Shown here in pieces: positions 16,804 to 24,983 of a DNA stretch of 64,000 bases. The position numbers were made by a program, and so were the translations under genes. A model generated the notes under the pieces. That model worked only from the letters and a program-made list of their open reading frames with translations. It searched no databases and was not told the origin of the DNA. Location: NCBI RefSeq assembly GCF_000725885.1, contig NZ_JODR01000017.1, positions 62,001-126,000 of the forward strand, written 5' to 3'. The DNA comes from Streptomyces albus subsp. albus. Lineage in GTDB: Bacteria; Actinomycetota; Actinomycetes; Streptomycetales; Streptomycetaceae. The stretch's first letter is position 1. The number at the start of each line of letters is the position of its first letter.

Positions 16804-18309
16804 ATGAAGCAAGAGGAACAGCCCTACGACCCGGCTGCCCTCAAGCGGCACCGGCACCTCTTCCGCGCTGTCAGACGCAGGCGGGATCCGAAGGTCCGTC
16901 GTAGCGACATCACGGTGACGGACGAGGCCACCGTCAAGCGCGCCACCATGGCCGCCGCAGTCGGCAACGCCATGGAGTGGTTCGACTTCGGGATCTACGC
17001 CTATCTCGCGGTCACCATCGGCAAGGTGTTCTTCCCGGCGGGCAGCACCCAGTTGCTGGCGTCGTTCACCGCCTTCGCCGCCTCCTTCCTGGTGCGCCCG
17101 CTGGGCGGGCTGTTCTTCGGGCCGCTCGGTGACCGGATCGGCCGCAAACAGGTGCTCGCGCTGACCATGGTGATGATGGCGGCGGGCACCTTCTGCATCG
17201 GGCTGATCCCCTCCTACGCCTCCATCGGGCTGGTCTCGCCCGTGCTGCTGCTGATCTGCCGCCTGGTGCAGGGGTTCTCCACGGGCGGCGAGTACGGCGG
17301 CGCGGCCACGTTCATCGCCGAGTACGCGCCGGACAAGCGGCGCGGCTTCTTCGGCAGCTTCCTGGAGCTGGGCACGCTCACCGGCTACACCGGTGCCGCC
17401 TCGCTGGTGCTGGTGCTCAACACCACGCTGGGCGACCAGGCGATGCTCGACTGGGGCTGGCGGATCCCGTTCCTGGTGGGCGGGCCGATCGGCGTGGTCG
17501 GTCTGTATCTGCGGATGAAGCTGGACGACACCCCGGCCTTCCAGAAGCGGGCCGCACAGCTGTCCCACTCCCCCGAGGCCGGCGCGGAGGAGGCGGCCGA
17601 ACCGCGGCTGTCGGAGAACGTCCCCCAGAAGGAACTCAAGACGATCTTCGCCCAGCAGTGGCGGACGCTGCTGCTGTGCATCGGCCTGGTGGCGGCCTAC
17701 AACGTCACCGACTACATGCTCCTGTCGTACATGCCCGCCTATCTGACCGACGCGCTCGGCTACGAGAACTCCATGGAGCTGGTCGCCGCCATCATCGCGA
17801 TGGTGGCGATGGCGCTGGTCATCCAGCGGGTGGGGCATCTGAACGACCGGTTCGGCCGCAAACCGCTGCTGCTGGCGGGCATGGGCGGCTTCGCCGTGCT
17901 GACCATCCCCGCCTTCGCCCTCTTCCAGCAGGGCAGCTTCGTGGCCGTGCTGATCGGTCTGCTGGTGATGGGCGCCTGCCTGGTGTGCCTGCTGGGCACC
18001 ATGTCGGCGACGCTGCCGGCGCTCTTCCCCACGGATGTGCGCTACGGCTCACTGTCCATCGGCTACAACGTGGCCACGTCCCTGTTCGGCGGCACGGCAC
18101 CGGGCCTGATGACGTATCTGGTGGACAGCACCGGCGACAAGCTGGCTCCCGCCTACTACGCCTCCGGTGCGGCCCTGCTGGGCATCGTCGCCGTGGTGTG
18201 CATGAAGGAGACGGCCCGCAAGCCGCTCCAGGGTTCGCCGCCGTCGGTCAGCACCCACGAGGAGGCCCGCCGGCTGGCCCGGGCCGAGACGAACGAGCCC
18301 ACGTTCTGA
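16804..18309 (+). CDS. MFS metabolite:H+ symporter (MHS family, ProP-like)
   Basis: 501 aa with 12 membrane segments. The start GNAMEWFDFGIYAYLAV is a hallmark of the metabolite:H+ symporter family (ProP, KgtP, ShiA types), as is the RPLGGLFFGPLGDRIGRK loop. A central hydrophilic loop (residues about 250-285) follows GLYLRMKLDDTPAFQ. Likely substrates are betaine/proline or small organic acids; the sequence does not decide. It ends in a strong terminator. Confidence 0.92.
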   Translation: MKQEEQPYDPAALKRHRHLFRAVRRRRDPKVRRSDITVTDEATVKRATMAAAVGNAMEWFDFGIYAYLAVTIGKVFFPAGSTQLLASFTAFAASFLVRPLGGLFFGPLGDRIGRKQVLALTMVMMAAGTFCIGLIPSYASIGLVSPVLLLICRLVQGFSTGGEYGGAATFIAEYAPDKRRGFFGSFLELGTLTGYTGAASLVLVLNTTLGDQAMLDWGWRIPFLVGGPIGVVGLYLRMKLDDTPAFQKRAAQLSHSPEAGAEEAAEPRLSENVPQKELKTIFAQQWRTLLLCIGLVAAYNVTDYMLLSYMPAYLTDALGYENSMELVAAIIAMVAMALVIQRVGHLNDRFGRKPLLLAGMGGFAVLTIPAFALFQQGSFVAVLIGLLVMGACLVCLLGTMSATLPALFPTDVRYGSLSIGYNVATSLFGGTAPGLMTYLVDSTGDKLAPAYYASGAALLGIVAVVCMKETARKPLQGSPPSVSTHEEARRLARAETNEPTF

Positions 18310-18359
18310 GGGCACGCACAAGGCCCGCGCAGCTGCGGGCGCGGGCCTTGTGCGTGCCC
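18310..18359 (+). terminator. Strong terminator after the MHS transporter
   Basis: A perfect 21-bp stem (18310-18330 with 18339-18359) and an 8-base loop begin directly after the TGA. It also separates the transporter from the tRNA gene. Confidence 0.9.
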
Positions 18360-18402
18360 CGGCCGGGGTCATCCGCCCGGCCCCGCAGTACGATACGTGC
18401 GC

Positions 18403-18484
18403 GCGCGAGTGCCGGAATTGGTAGACGGGACGGCTTTAGGTGCCGGTGTCTTCGGACGTGGGGGTTCGAGTCCCCCCTCGCGCA
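18403..18484 (+). tRNA. tRNA-Leu (anticodon UAG)
   Basis: The 82-nt class II cloverleaf has acceptor GCGCGAG paired with CTCGCGC, a CCG/CGG D stem, an anticodon stem CGGC/GCCG around loop TTTAGGT, a long variable arm (GTCTTCGGAC), and a T stem GGGGG/CCCCC with TTCGAGT. The anticodon TAG is at 18437-18439 and reads CUA/CUG codons. CCA is not encoded. It is not bldA, which would carry UAA. An accessory insert lies immediately downstream. Confidence 0.95.
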
Positions 18485-18604
18485 CTCCGAGGGCGAGCCC
18501 CCTGACCTGCGAAGACGCGGCGGGAGGGCTTTTTTCGACGCTGCTCCCGTGCACACCGTGTGCGCACGGAGGTGCATCACCTGGCCTGTGCGGCGCGGAG
18601 GCGA

Positions 18605-19060
18605 CGTCCACCTCGATCTCGTCCGCGTCTGCCAGGACTGCTTTCGCGTCTCCGGAGGAGAGGCGCGCGGTGATCGCGTTCGCCAGCGTGCGGGCGACAG
18701 AGTACGGAACGAAGTCGATGCACGCGGTGAGTCCCACGGGAAGCTCCTGCTGGTGCTCCGAGAGCGTCAGGGCCCGGCCGATCGCGGCTTCCGGCCGCGG
18801 CGCGGTCTCCCATTCGGGCGTACGCCCGGGCGCAGCCGTGCACGAGCAACCGAATGGCCTGTGGGTTTTCGGGAGAGAGATCGACTCCGGCCTGTGCCGC
18901 GCGCGCTGCTTCCGCGTAACGCCCCGCGTAGTACAGGCCGAGCGAACGGGTTCCGTGGACCCGGCATACGCGGTGCAGCTCCTGAGCGCGGCACTGAATG
19001 GCCATCAGCGCTGTCAGTGGGGCGCCGTACGCTTCCAGCATGGCGACGGGCGAGGCGAGC
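18605..19060 (-). pseudogene. Fragment of a TPR-containing regulator, frameshifted
   Basis: The upstream part reads QCRAQELHRVCRV, SLGLYYAGRYAEAARAAQAG and GCARAYARMGDRAAA (tetratricopeptide-like helices). Near 18800 the sense shifts by one base to EAAIGRALTLSEHQQELPVG and then VPYSVARTLANAITARLSSG, DAKAVLADADEIEVDVA. This matches the C-terminal half of actinomycete HTH-TPR regulators. The DNA-binding domain and the true C-terminus are missing. Its 5' end lies antisense to the start of the methyltransferase gene. Confidence 0.6.
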
Positions 19061-19690
19061 GAGACGGGCGATGACCCCTCGGAATCGGGGCTCCGGCACA
19101 CGCGGGGCTCCGCGTACTACGCGCGGAACGCGGAGTGGTTGGCCAAGAGGTACGAGAGCCTGTCGTTCGAGACTGTTCACCAGGAGTCCTTGTCCTTCCT
19201 GCCCCCGGCTCCCGCCCGGGTGGCGGACATCGGCGCGGGCACCGGGCGGGACGCCGCCGCGCTCACCGAGCGCGGGTACGAGGTGGTGGCGGTCGAGCCG
19301 GTCGCGCGGATGCGCGAGGTCGCGCAGCGGCTGCACGCCGACGCGCCGGTGGTGTGGCTGGAGGGCGCGCTGCCGCACCTGGCGTGCCTGAACGGCCCGT
19401 TCGACGTGTTGCTGGTCTCGGCGGTGTGGATGCACCTGGCCGAGAGCGACCGCGAGCCCGCCATGCGCCGCCTGCACGAGCTGCTGACCCCGGGGGGCGT
19501 CCTCTTCCTCACCGTGCGGCACGGTCCGGGACCGGAGGAGCAGCAGCTCTTCGAGGTCCCGGACGACGAGACCCTCGACCTCGCCCGAGCCTGCGGACTG
19601 CGCCCTGTCAACGTGTGGGAGGGCGCCGACCGGCTGGGCCGCGGACAGGTGTGCTGGACCCGACTCGTACTGAGCAGGGAGTGCGCATGA
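19040..19690 (+). CDS. Class I SAM-dependent methyltransferase, coupled to an HNH nuclease
   Basis: 216 aa from ATG at 19040; an ATG at 18998 is also in frame. SAM-binding motif I is VADIGAGTGRDAAAL (about residues 58-72), the acidic motif II is VVAVEP, and the post-motif block is FDVLLVSAVWMHL. There is no N/DPPY motif, so a typical adenine or N4-cytosine DNA methylase is unlikely; it resembles small-molecule or protein methyltransferases of the UbiE-like type. Its stop codon overlaps the start of the next gene (ATGA), so the two products are probably made together. The pair sits between tRNA-Leu and rdgB. Confidence 0.85.
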   Translation: MATGEASETGDDPSESGLRHTRGSAYYARNAEWLAKRYESLSFETVHQESLSFLPPAPARVADIGAGTGRDAAALTERGYEVVAVEPVARMREVAQRLHADAPVVWLEGALPHLACLNGPFDVLLVSAVWMHLAESDREPAMRRLHELLTPGGVLFLTVRHGPGPEEQQLFEVPDDETLDLARACGLRPVNVWEGADRLGRGQVCWTRLVLSRECA

Positions 19691-20706
19691 CCGGTGACGC
19701 CTTCTTCGCCGCCGACCCTGCGGCTCGCACGTCATGGCGCCAGGCGATCCTGATGGGCGCCAACTCCCGCACCTACAAATTCGCACTGGGGCGCGCGCTG
19801 CTCGTCCACGCGCGCGCCGGTCGGACCGAGGTCCCGCTCCGCGAACTGGCCCGTACCTACGCGATGGAGCTGGTCGAGCATCTGCGCACGGCGCCCCAGG
19901 CGCCCGAGATCACCTCGATGAAGGAGACGGACTTCCTCTCCGTCGCCACGGCGGAGAGCGAAGCGTCGCTGGCGGCGGGTGAGCCTACGGAGCGGCTGGT
20001 GGAGTCCGCGATGCGGTCCATGCCGGGCATGGTGATGCGTAAGTTCCACAACCTGCGGAACGGCTCGCCGATCGCCCACACCTTCTACGAGCTGATCCCC
20101 GACTCCCGCCCTCCCATGGTCCGTCTGCTGCCGGATCTGTTGCGCGTGGCCGCCCAGTCCGAGCAGGTGGACGGCCTCCTGGACGAGCTGACGGGGCGGT
20201 GGAACATCGTCGAGTGCTCCTTCACCACCGGGATCGGCCGCAGCCTGGTGACCGACGGCATGACGGTCGACTGGGCCACCGAGACCCTCACCGACAAGCG
20301 CCGGCGCCGCTCGGTGACCGGCGTACGGGAGGCCGTCCTCGGGTTCCAGCACGGCCGCTGCCTCATCTGTGACAATCCGATCGGCCCGAGCGACCAGGTC
20401 GCGATCGACCACGTCTTCCCGTACGTCATCATGGAGCGCTACGGCGGCGTCTCCGGCTGGGAGGGCCCCGACCTGGACGCGGTGTGGAACCTCGCACCGG
20501 CCCACCAGCATTGCAACGCCGAGAAGAGCGACGCCTTCCCCGGCCCTGAGCTGGAACGGCGCCTCGTCCAGCGCAACGAGGCGATCATGAGTTCGCTCAA
20601 GCCCCTCAGCCGCACCCTCCGCCTGGCCCTGGGCCGTAACCCGGGCGGCGCGGACGGCAAGCAGTGGACCCGTTTCGTCCACGAGGTGAGGTCACTGTGC
20701 AGGTGA
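19687..20706 (+). CDS. HNH endonuclease domain protein
   Basis: 339 aa. The N-terminal about 210 residues are not recognised (MTGDAFFAADPAARTSWRQA, later FALGRALLVHARAG). The C-terminal HNH domain shows CLICDNPI (zinc-type Cys pair), AIDHVFPYVIME (catalytic DH), WNLAPAHQHCNAEKSD (central Asn, Cys, and the terminal N..K), a full ββα-metal set. The ATG overlaps the methyltransferase stop. It is a predicted metal-dependent DNA nuclease, with the N-terminal part as a candidate recognition or sensing domain. The pairing suggests a defence or self/non-self system, but this is inference only. Confidence 0.85.
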   Translation: MTGDAFFAADPAARTSWRQAILMGANSRTYKFALGRALLVHARAGRTEVPLRELARTYAMELVEHLRTAPQAPEITSMKETDFLSVATAESEASLAAGEPTERLVESAMRSMPGMVMRKFHNLRNGSPIAHTFYELIPDSRPPMVRLLPDLLRVAAQSEQVDGLLDELTGRWNIVECSFTTGIGRSLVTDGMTVDWATETLTDKRRRRSVTGVREAVLGFQHGRCLICDNPIGPSDQVAIDHVFPYVIMERYGGVSGWEGPDLDAVWNLAPAHQHCNAEKSDAFPGPELERRLVQRNEAIMSSLKPLSRTLRLALGRNPGGADGKQWTRFVHEVRSLCR

Positions 20707-20828
20707 TCCGAGTCCCGCCCGAGGAAGGACGCCGATGGCACTCCATATTGGAGTACGCGCGGGTTCCCGGTGACCACCCAGTGGCCGCGGATCCGCATCT
20801 CAGCAGCCGAGGCCGAGCGCTTCCCTGA
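20697..20828 (+). CDS. Small overlapping ORF, possible truncated third gene of the cassette
   Basis: GTG at 20697 overlaps the HNH stop codon and opens a 43-codon frame (VQVIRVPPEEGRRWHSILEY, then ARVPGDHPVAADPHLSSRGR). It runs 29 bases into the end of the convergent rdgB gene. The first 30 residues look protein-like and not like shadow sequence, whereas the tail is simply antisense of rdgB. It may be the stump of a longer gene cut at the cassette border. Confidence 0.35.
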   Translation: MQVIRVPPEEGRRWHSILEYARVPGDHPVAADPHLSSRGRALP

Positions 20829-21423
20829 CGAGGGGGGCCAGCGCGCGGAACGCCTTGCCGCGGTGGCTGATGGCGTTCTTCTCCTCGGCGCTCAGCTCCG
20901 CGCAGGTCCGGGTCTCGCCGTCGGGCTGGAGGATCGGGTCGTAGCCGAAGCCGCCGCTGCCGGCGGGGGCGTGCCGCAGGGTGCCGCGCAGCTGTCCGGC
21001 CACGACCCGTTCGGTGCCGTCGGGCAGGGCGAGCGCCGCGGCGCACTCGAAGTGCGCCGCGCGGTGCGGGGTGTCGATGTCGGAGAGCTGGGCGAGCAGC
21101 AGTTCGAGGTTGGCGCGGTCCTCGCCGTGCCGGCCCGCCCAGCGGGCGGAGAAGATGCCGGGCGCCCCGCCGAGCACGTCCACGCACAGGCCGGAGTCGT
21201 CGGCGACGGCGGGCAGCTTGGTGGCCTGCGCGAGGGCGTGCGCCTTGAGCAGGGCGTTCTCCGCGAAGGTCACCCCGGTCTCCTTGACGTCGGGCACCTC
21301 GGGGTAGGCGTCGGCGCCGACCAGCTCCAGGTCGATGCCGGCGTCGGCGAGGATCGCCTCCAGTTCGGTGACCTTGTGGGCGTTGCGGGTGGCCAGGATC
21401 AGGCGCTGGGTGCTCATGGGCAC
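20800..21423 (-). CDS. rdgB: RdgB/HAM1 family non-canonical purine NTP pyrophosphatase
   Basis: 207 aa. The family start ILATRNAHKVTELEAIL carries the substrate-binding TRN.HK motif. DDSGLCVDVLGGAPGIFSAR is the central signature, and FGYDPI, AELSAEEKNAISHRGKA complete it. It hydrolyses dITP, XTP and similar purine triphosphates to monophosphates, keeping them out of DNA. ATG at 21417 is an alternative start. In actinomycetes it normally follows rph, as here. Confidence 0.96.
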   Translation of the reverse strand: MPMSTQRLILATRNAHKVTELEAILADAGIDLELVGADAYPEVPDVKETGVTFAENALLKAHALAQATKLPAVADDSGLCVDVLGGAPGIFSARWAGRHGEDRANLELLLAQLSDIDTPHRAAHFECAAALALPDGTERVVAGQLRGTLRHAPAGSGGFGYDPILQPDGETRTCAELSAEEKNAISHRGKAFRALAPLVREALGLGC

Positions 21424-21490
21424 CCAGTATCGCGCTGCCGCCCCCGCCGGTGCCGCCCGGGGAGGGCGACACCCGGTGGGGCGGCGTGGC

Positions 21491-21871
21491 TCAGCCGGGT
21501 GTGCAGACCTTGGTCAGTTCGTCGGCGGCGTCGGTGACCGGGCCGGTCTGCGGCGTGCGGCCGGCCTCGACGTCTGAGCGGACGCCGTCGACGGCGTCCC
21601 GCAGCGAGGAGACGGCCTTGCCGACATCCCCGTCGTCGGTCTCGTCCTGGATCTTGGTGAGGTTCTTGTCTATCGCCTTGAGGGACTTGTCCGCCTGGGC
21701 GGGGTCCTCCCCCGCGTCGGAGACCGCCTGCTGGAGGTCGTCGACCGACTCGGCGATCGTGGCGGCGGTGCCGGCGCAGTCCAGTGCGCGGTCGACGGCC
21801 GAGCAGCCGGCCAGAACAGGAACAGCGAGCATGAGAGCCGCCGCAGCGGCGACGGCCTGACGACGGAGCAC
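21491..21871 (-). CDS. Small secreted lipoprotein
   Basis: 126 aa from GTG at 21871, with GGGAGGGGA upstream. The signal peptide LRRQAVAAAAALMLAVPVLA ends in the lipobox LAGC, with Cys at about residue 23. The mature part is a helical bundle-like acidic domain (TAATIAESVDDLQQAVSDAG) ending DELTKVCTPG, with two further Cys that could pair. The function is unknown. It sits between rph and rdgB on the same strand. Confidence 0.8.
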   Translation of the reverse strand: MLRRQAVAAAAALMLAVPVLAGCSAVDRALDCAGTAATIAESVDDLQQAVSDAGEDPAQADKSLKAIDKNLTKIQDETDDGDVGKAVSSLRDAVDGVRSDVEAGRTPQTGPVTDAADELTKVCTPG

Positions 21872-22034
21872 GTCCGGTCCCCTCCCGAGGTCTGGTCGGG
21901 CCGCACGGTTCGACACGTGCGGCCCGCACCTGTTCAGACGCGTAAAGCGGCGGCAAAGTTCCCCGGGCGGGACAACACCGTGCAACGGATCCGGCCGGGG
22001 CCCTCGCGGGCGCCCGGCCGGACCGCGGGCGGTC

Positions 22035-22760
22035 TCAGCGGCCCAGTGCGGTGCGCTGGGCGCCGTCGAGCTGGGCGCAGCCGGCCACGGCCAGGTCGAG
22101 CAGGCCCTCCAGCTCCTGGCGCGCGAACGGCACGCCTTCCGCGGTGCCCTGCACCTCGACGAAGCGGCCGTCGCCGGTGCACACCACGTTCATGTCCGTC
22201 TCGGCGCGCACGTCCTCCTCGTAGCGCAGGTCCAGCACCGGGGCGCCGTCCACGATGCCGACGCTGACGGCGGCGACGCTGCCGGTCAGCGGCTGGGCCT
22301 TCGGCTTGATCAGCTTGCGCTCCTGGGCCCAGGCCACGGCGTCGGCCAGCGCCACGTAGGCGCCGGTGATCGCGGCGGTGCGGGTGCCGCCGTCGGCCTG
22401 GAGGACGTCGCAGTCGAGGACGATGGTGTTCTCGCCCAGCGCCTTGAAGTCCACGACGGCGCGCAGGGAGCGCCCGATGAGACGGGAGATCTCGTGGGTG
22501 CGTCCGCCGATCTTGCCGCGTACGGACTCGCGGTCGCCGCGCGTGTTGGTGGAGCGCGGGAGCATGGCGTACTCGGCGGTGACCCAGCCCTCCCCGCTGC
22601 CCTTGCGCCAGCGGGGCACGCCCTCGGTGAGGCTCGCGGTGCACAGCACCCGGGTGTCGCCGAAGGAGATGAGGACGGAGCCCTCCGCGTGCTTGCTCCA
22701 GCCGCGCTCGATGGTCACCGGGCGCAGTTCCTCGGCCGTACGGCCGTCGATACGTGACAT
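22035..22760 (-). CDS. rph: Ribonuclease PH
   Basis: 241 aa from ATG at 22760 ([15 protein letters not shown]). Typical RNase PH motifs are [51 protein letters not shown] and [19 protein letters not shown]. It is a phosphorolytic 3'-to-5' exonuclease that trims tRNA 3' ends as a hexamer. Confidence 0.97.
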   Translation of the reverse strand: MSRIDGRTAEELRPVTIERGWSKHAEGSVLISFGDTRVLCTASLTEGVPRWRKGSGEGWVTAEYAMLPRSTNTRGDRESVRGKIGGRTHEISRLIGRSLRAVVDFKALGENTIVLDCDVLQADGGTRTAAITGAYVALADAVAWAQERKLIKPKAQPLTGSVAAVSVGIVDGAPVLDLRYEEDVRAETDMNVVCTGDGRFVEVQGTAEGVPFARQELEGLLDLAVAGCAQLDGAQRTALGR

Positions 22761-22812
22761 GCGGGTGAGCCTAGCCCCGGTGGGGGCTTCGGCAGAACGG
22801 GGCCCGCATCCC

Positions 22813-22842
22813 CCGGACGGGGCGGCGGGCGGCCCCGTCCGG
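22813..22842 (-). terminator. Terminator after nagF
   Basis: A perfect 11-bp inverted repeat (CCGGACGGGGC) with an 8-base loop lies between the nagF stop and the rph start. Confidence 0.7.
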
Positions 22843-22858
22843 AGTGCCCGTCGGGGCG

Positions 22859-23092
22859 TCACAGCTGGTCGTTGATCTCCTCGGCGATCGGGTCGGCGTC
22901 GGTGCCGATGACGACCTGGATCGCCGTGCCCATCTTGACGACGCCGTGTGCGCCGGCGGCCTTGAGGGCGGCCTCGTCGACGAGGGAGGAGTCGTTGACC
23001 TCGGTGCGGAGGCGGGTGATGCAGCCCTCGACCTCTTCGATGTTCTCCAGTCCGCCGAGCCCGGCGATGATCTTCTCAGCCTTGGTGGCCAT
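22859..23092 (-). CDS. nagF: PTS N-acetylglucosamine-specific EIIB component
   Basis: 77 aa, a free-standing IIB domain of the glucose/GlcNAc family. The phosphorylated Cys is in [12 protein letters not shown] (about residue 24). It receives phosphate from the IIA protein and passes it to GlcNAc bound by the IIC membrane protein NagE. It diverges from nagE1 across a region with a dre site. In S. coelicolor (from memory) the order nagF-nagE1-nagE2 is the same, but with nagE1 and nagE2 adjacent. Confidence 0.95.
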   Translation of the reverse strand: MATKAEKIIAGLGGLENIEEVEGCITRLRTEVNDSSLVDEAALKAAGAHGVVKMGTAIQVVIGTDADPIAEEINDQL

Positions 23093-23270
23093 GTCGTACT
23101 CCTGTGTTCCGGCCTGGTGGACGCGGGCGGCCCCGATGACGCAGTTGTCACGTTAGTCCACGATCAGCCCATCTACGCGGGCATGTGTCCGCTTGTTGGC
23201 GAAAGATGACGAGTGTCGGCGCCGTGGATGTCCGCCGGCACCGGCGGACGGGCCGCGGCCCGCTACCACT

Positions 23271-23286
23271 AGTGGTCTACACCAGT
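23271..23286. promoter_or_regulatory. dre site (DasR operator) upstream of nagE1
   Basis: AGTGGTCTACACCAGT differs at one position from the known dre pattern A(C/G)TGGTCTAGACCA(C/G)T. It lies 52 bp before the nagE1 start. DasR repression relieved by GlcN-6-P is the known mechanism. Confidence 0.9.
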
Positions 23287-23337
23287 ATGCGTCAGCCGTC
23301 CGGACGGTGGACGGGGGGCCGACAGTCAGGAGGGGCC

Positions 23338-24642
23338 GTGAGCGCCGACGCCGCAGCCGGGCCGAGCCGCAAGTGGGCCTCCACCTTCTTCCAGGGCCTC
23401 CAGAAGATGGGCCGCAGCCTCCAGCTGCCCATCGCGGTGCTCCCGGCCGCCGGCATCCTCAACCGGCTCGGCCAGCCCGACATCTTCGGCGACGAGGGCC
23501 TGGGCTGGACCGACGTGGCCAAGGTCTTCCTCGGCGCCGGCAGCGCCCTGCTGGACTCGGCACTCGGGCTGCCGCTGCTGTTCTGCGTCGGCGTGGCCAT
23601 CGGCATGGCCAAGAAGGCCGACGGCTCGACCGCGCTGGCCGCCGTCACCGGCTTCCTCGTCTACTACAACATCCTCCACCAGTTCCCCACCTGCCCGCCG
23701 GGCACCTCCTTCGACACCGCGAAAGGGACCTGCCTGGGCGAGGGCGGCACGGCGGCGGGCGCCGCGACGTACCAGAACCCGGGGGTCTTCGGCGGCATCG
23801 TCGTCGGGCTGCTGGCGGCGTGGTTCTGGCAGCGGTTCCACCGGGTGAAGCTGGTGGACTGGCTGGGCTTCTTCAACGGCCGCAGGCTGGTGCCGATCAT
23901 CATGGCGTTCGTCGCGCTCGTCTTCGCGGTGCTCTGCCAGTGGGTGTGGCCGCCGATCGGCGACGGGCTGACGACCTTCTCCAAGTGGATGACGGATCTG
24001 GGCGCCTGGGGCGCGGGGATCTTCGGCCTGGCCAACCGGGCGCTGATCCCGATCGGCATGCACCAGTTCCTCAACACCTTCATGTGGTTCCAGTTCGGCA
24101 GCTTCCGCAAGCCGGACGGGGAGGTCGTGCACGGCGACATCAACCGGTTCCTGGCGGGCGACCCGTCGGCCGGCCAGTTCACCTCCGGGTTCTTCCCGAT
24201 CATGATGTTCGCGCTGCCGGCCGCCGCGCTGGCCATCACGCACGCGGCCCGTCCCGAGCGGCGCAAGGTGGTCGGCGGACTGATGCTCTCCACCGCGCTG
24301 ACCTCGTTCGTGACCGGGGTGACCGAGCCGATCGAGTTCTCGTTCCTGTTCGTGGCCCCGGCGCTGTACGTCATCCACGTGGTGCTCACCGGTGTGTCGA
24401 TGGCGCTGACGTGGGGGCTGAGCGTGCACGACGGGTTCAGCTTCTCCGCCGGACTGATCGACTACGTCATCAACTGGAGCCTGGCCACCAGACCCTGGCT
24501 GATCATCCCCATCGGACTGTGTTTCGCGGTGGTGTACTACGCGCTCTTCCGCTTCCTGATCGTGAAGTTCGACCTGAAGACACCGGGCCGCGAACCCGAG
24601 GAGGTCGCCCACGAGATCGAGCAGGACAACACCCGCGCCTAG
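23338..24642 (+). CDS. nagE1: PTS N-acetylglucosamine-specific EIIC component (NagE1)
   Basis: 434 aa from GTG at 23338 with AGGAGGGG upstream. It has about 10 membrane segments of the glucose-family IIC permease: GLQKMGRSLQLPIAVLPAAG at the start, RALIPIGMHQFLNT in the middle and TSFVTGVTEPIEFSFLF, the conserved substrate-binding GITEPIEF-type loop. It takes up and phosphorylates GlcNAc together with NagF. A cysteine-containing insert (QFPTCPPGTSF, residues about 122-140) is absent from the paralogue at 33047. Confidence 0.95.
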   Translation: MSADAAAGPSRKWASTFFQGLQKMGRSLQLPIAVLPAAGILNRLGQPDIFGDEGLGWTDVAKVFLGAGSALLDSALGLPLLFCVGVAIGMAKKADGSTALAAVTGFLVYYNILHQFPTCPPGTSFDTAKGTCLGEGGTAAGAATYQNPGVFGGIVVGLLAAWFWQRFHRVKLVDWLGFFNGRRLVPIIMAFVALVFAVLCQWVWPPIGDGLTTFSKWMTDLGAWGAGIFGLANRALIPIGMHQFLNTFMWFQFGSFRKPDGEVVHGDINRFLAGDPSAGQFTSGFFPIMMFALPAAALAITHAARPERRKVVGGLMLSTALTSFVTGVTEPIEFSFLFVAPALYVIHVVLTGVSMALTWGLSVHDGFSFSAGLIDYVINWSLATRPWLIIPIGLCFAVVYYALFRFLIVKFDLKTPGREPEEVAHEIEQDNTRA

Positions 24643-24857
24643 GTGTGTTGTCCTGCCAGGGCCTTGCGCCCTCGCACCGTCGCTTTGGGGATTGCGGCGA
24701 GCAGGGACTGGTGGAAGGAGAGATCGAGGGACATCCGGATTCCCTCCGGCGTGCGAGGCCCGCAGGTCAACCGCATGTACGAGGAGATGCTGCAGCTCGG
24801 TGACACCGAGCGGGCCACCGAGCCGGCGGCCCGGCACGCCATCCCGACGACAGGGGC
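24643..24857. other. Decayed sequence after nagE1
   Basis: No intact gene. On the plus strand a short stretch RMYEEMLQLGDTERATEPAA (about 24774-24835) looks protein-like. On the minus strand LDLSFHQSLLAAIPKATVRG with RKALAGQHT ends at 24643. Neither is recognised. This is probably the debris of past insertions at the left border of the accessory block. Confidence 0.4.
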
Positions 24858-24983
24858 ACCGCTGCCCTCTCCCGCGCGGTCCATCCAGGCCGAAACGTCT
24901 CCTTCACCTACCCGGGAGCGGCCACACCCGCGCTGCGCGGGGTGAGCCTCACCGTTCGCCGGGGCGAGGTGACCGCTCCCTGA
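24858..24983 (+). pseudogene. Fragment of an ABC transporter ATPase domain
   Basis: The frame reads GRNVSFTYPGAATPALRGVS followed by LTVRRGEVTAP and a stop. This is the A-loop and beta-strand region just before the Walker A motif of an ABC exporter of the membrane-ATPase type (V.FTYPG....AL.GVSL.V..GE). The Walker A motif and everything after it are gone. Confidence 0.6.

Noticed and set aside
18403..18484. Possibility that the tRNA is bldA
   Set aside because: The anticodon loop TTTAGGT gives UAG, not UAA.
20704..20730. Possible attachment-site repeat of the tRNA-Leu 3' end (CCGAGTCCCGCCC against TCGAGTCCCCCCT)
   Set aside because: Only an 8-base core matches, and no integrase gene is present, so a tRNA-targeted integrative element cannot be claimed.
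22035..22862. Longer rph starting at 22862
   Set aside because: RNase PH normally starts at MSRIDGR, which is ATG 22760; the extension overlaps the nagF terminator hairpin.
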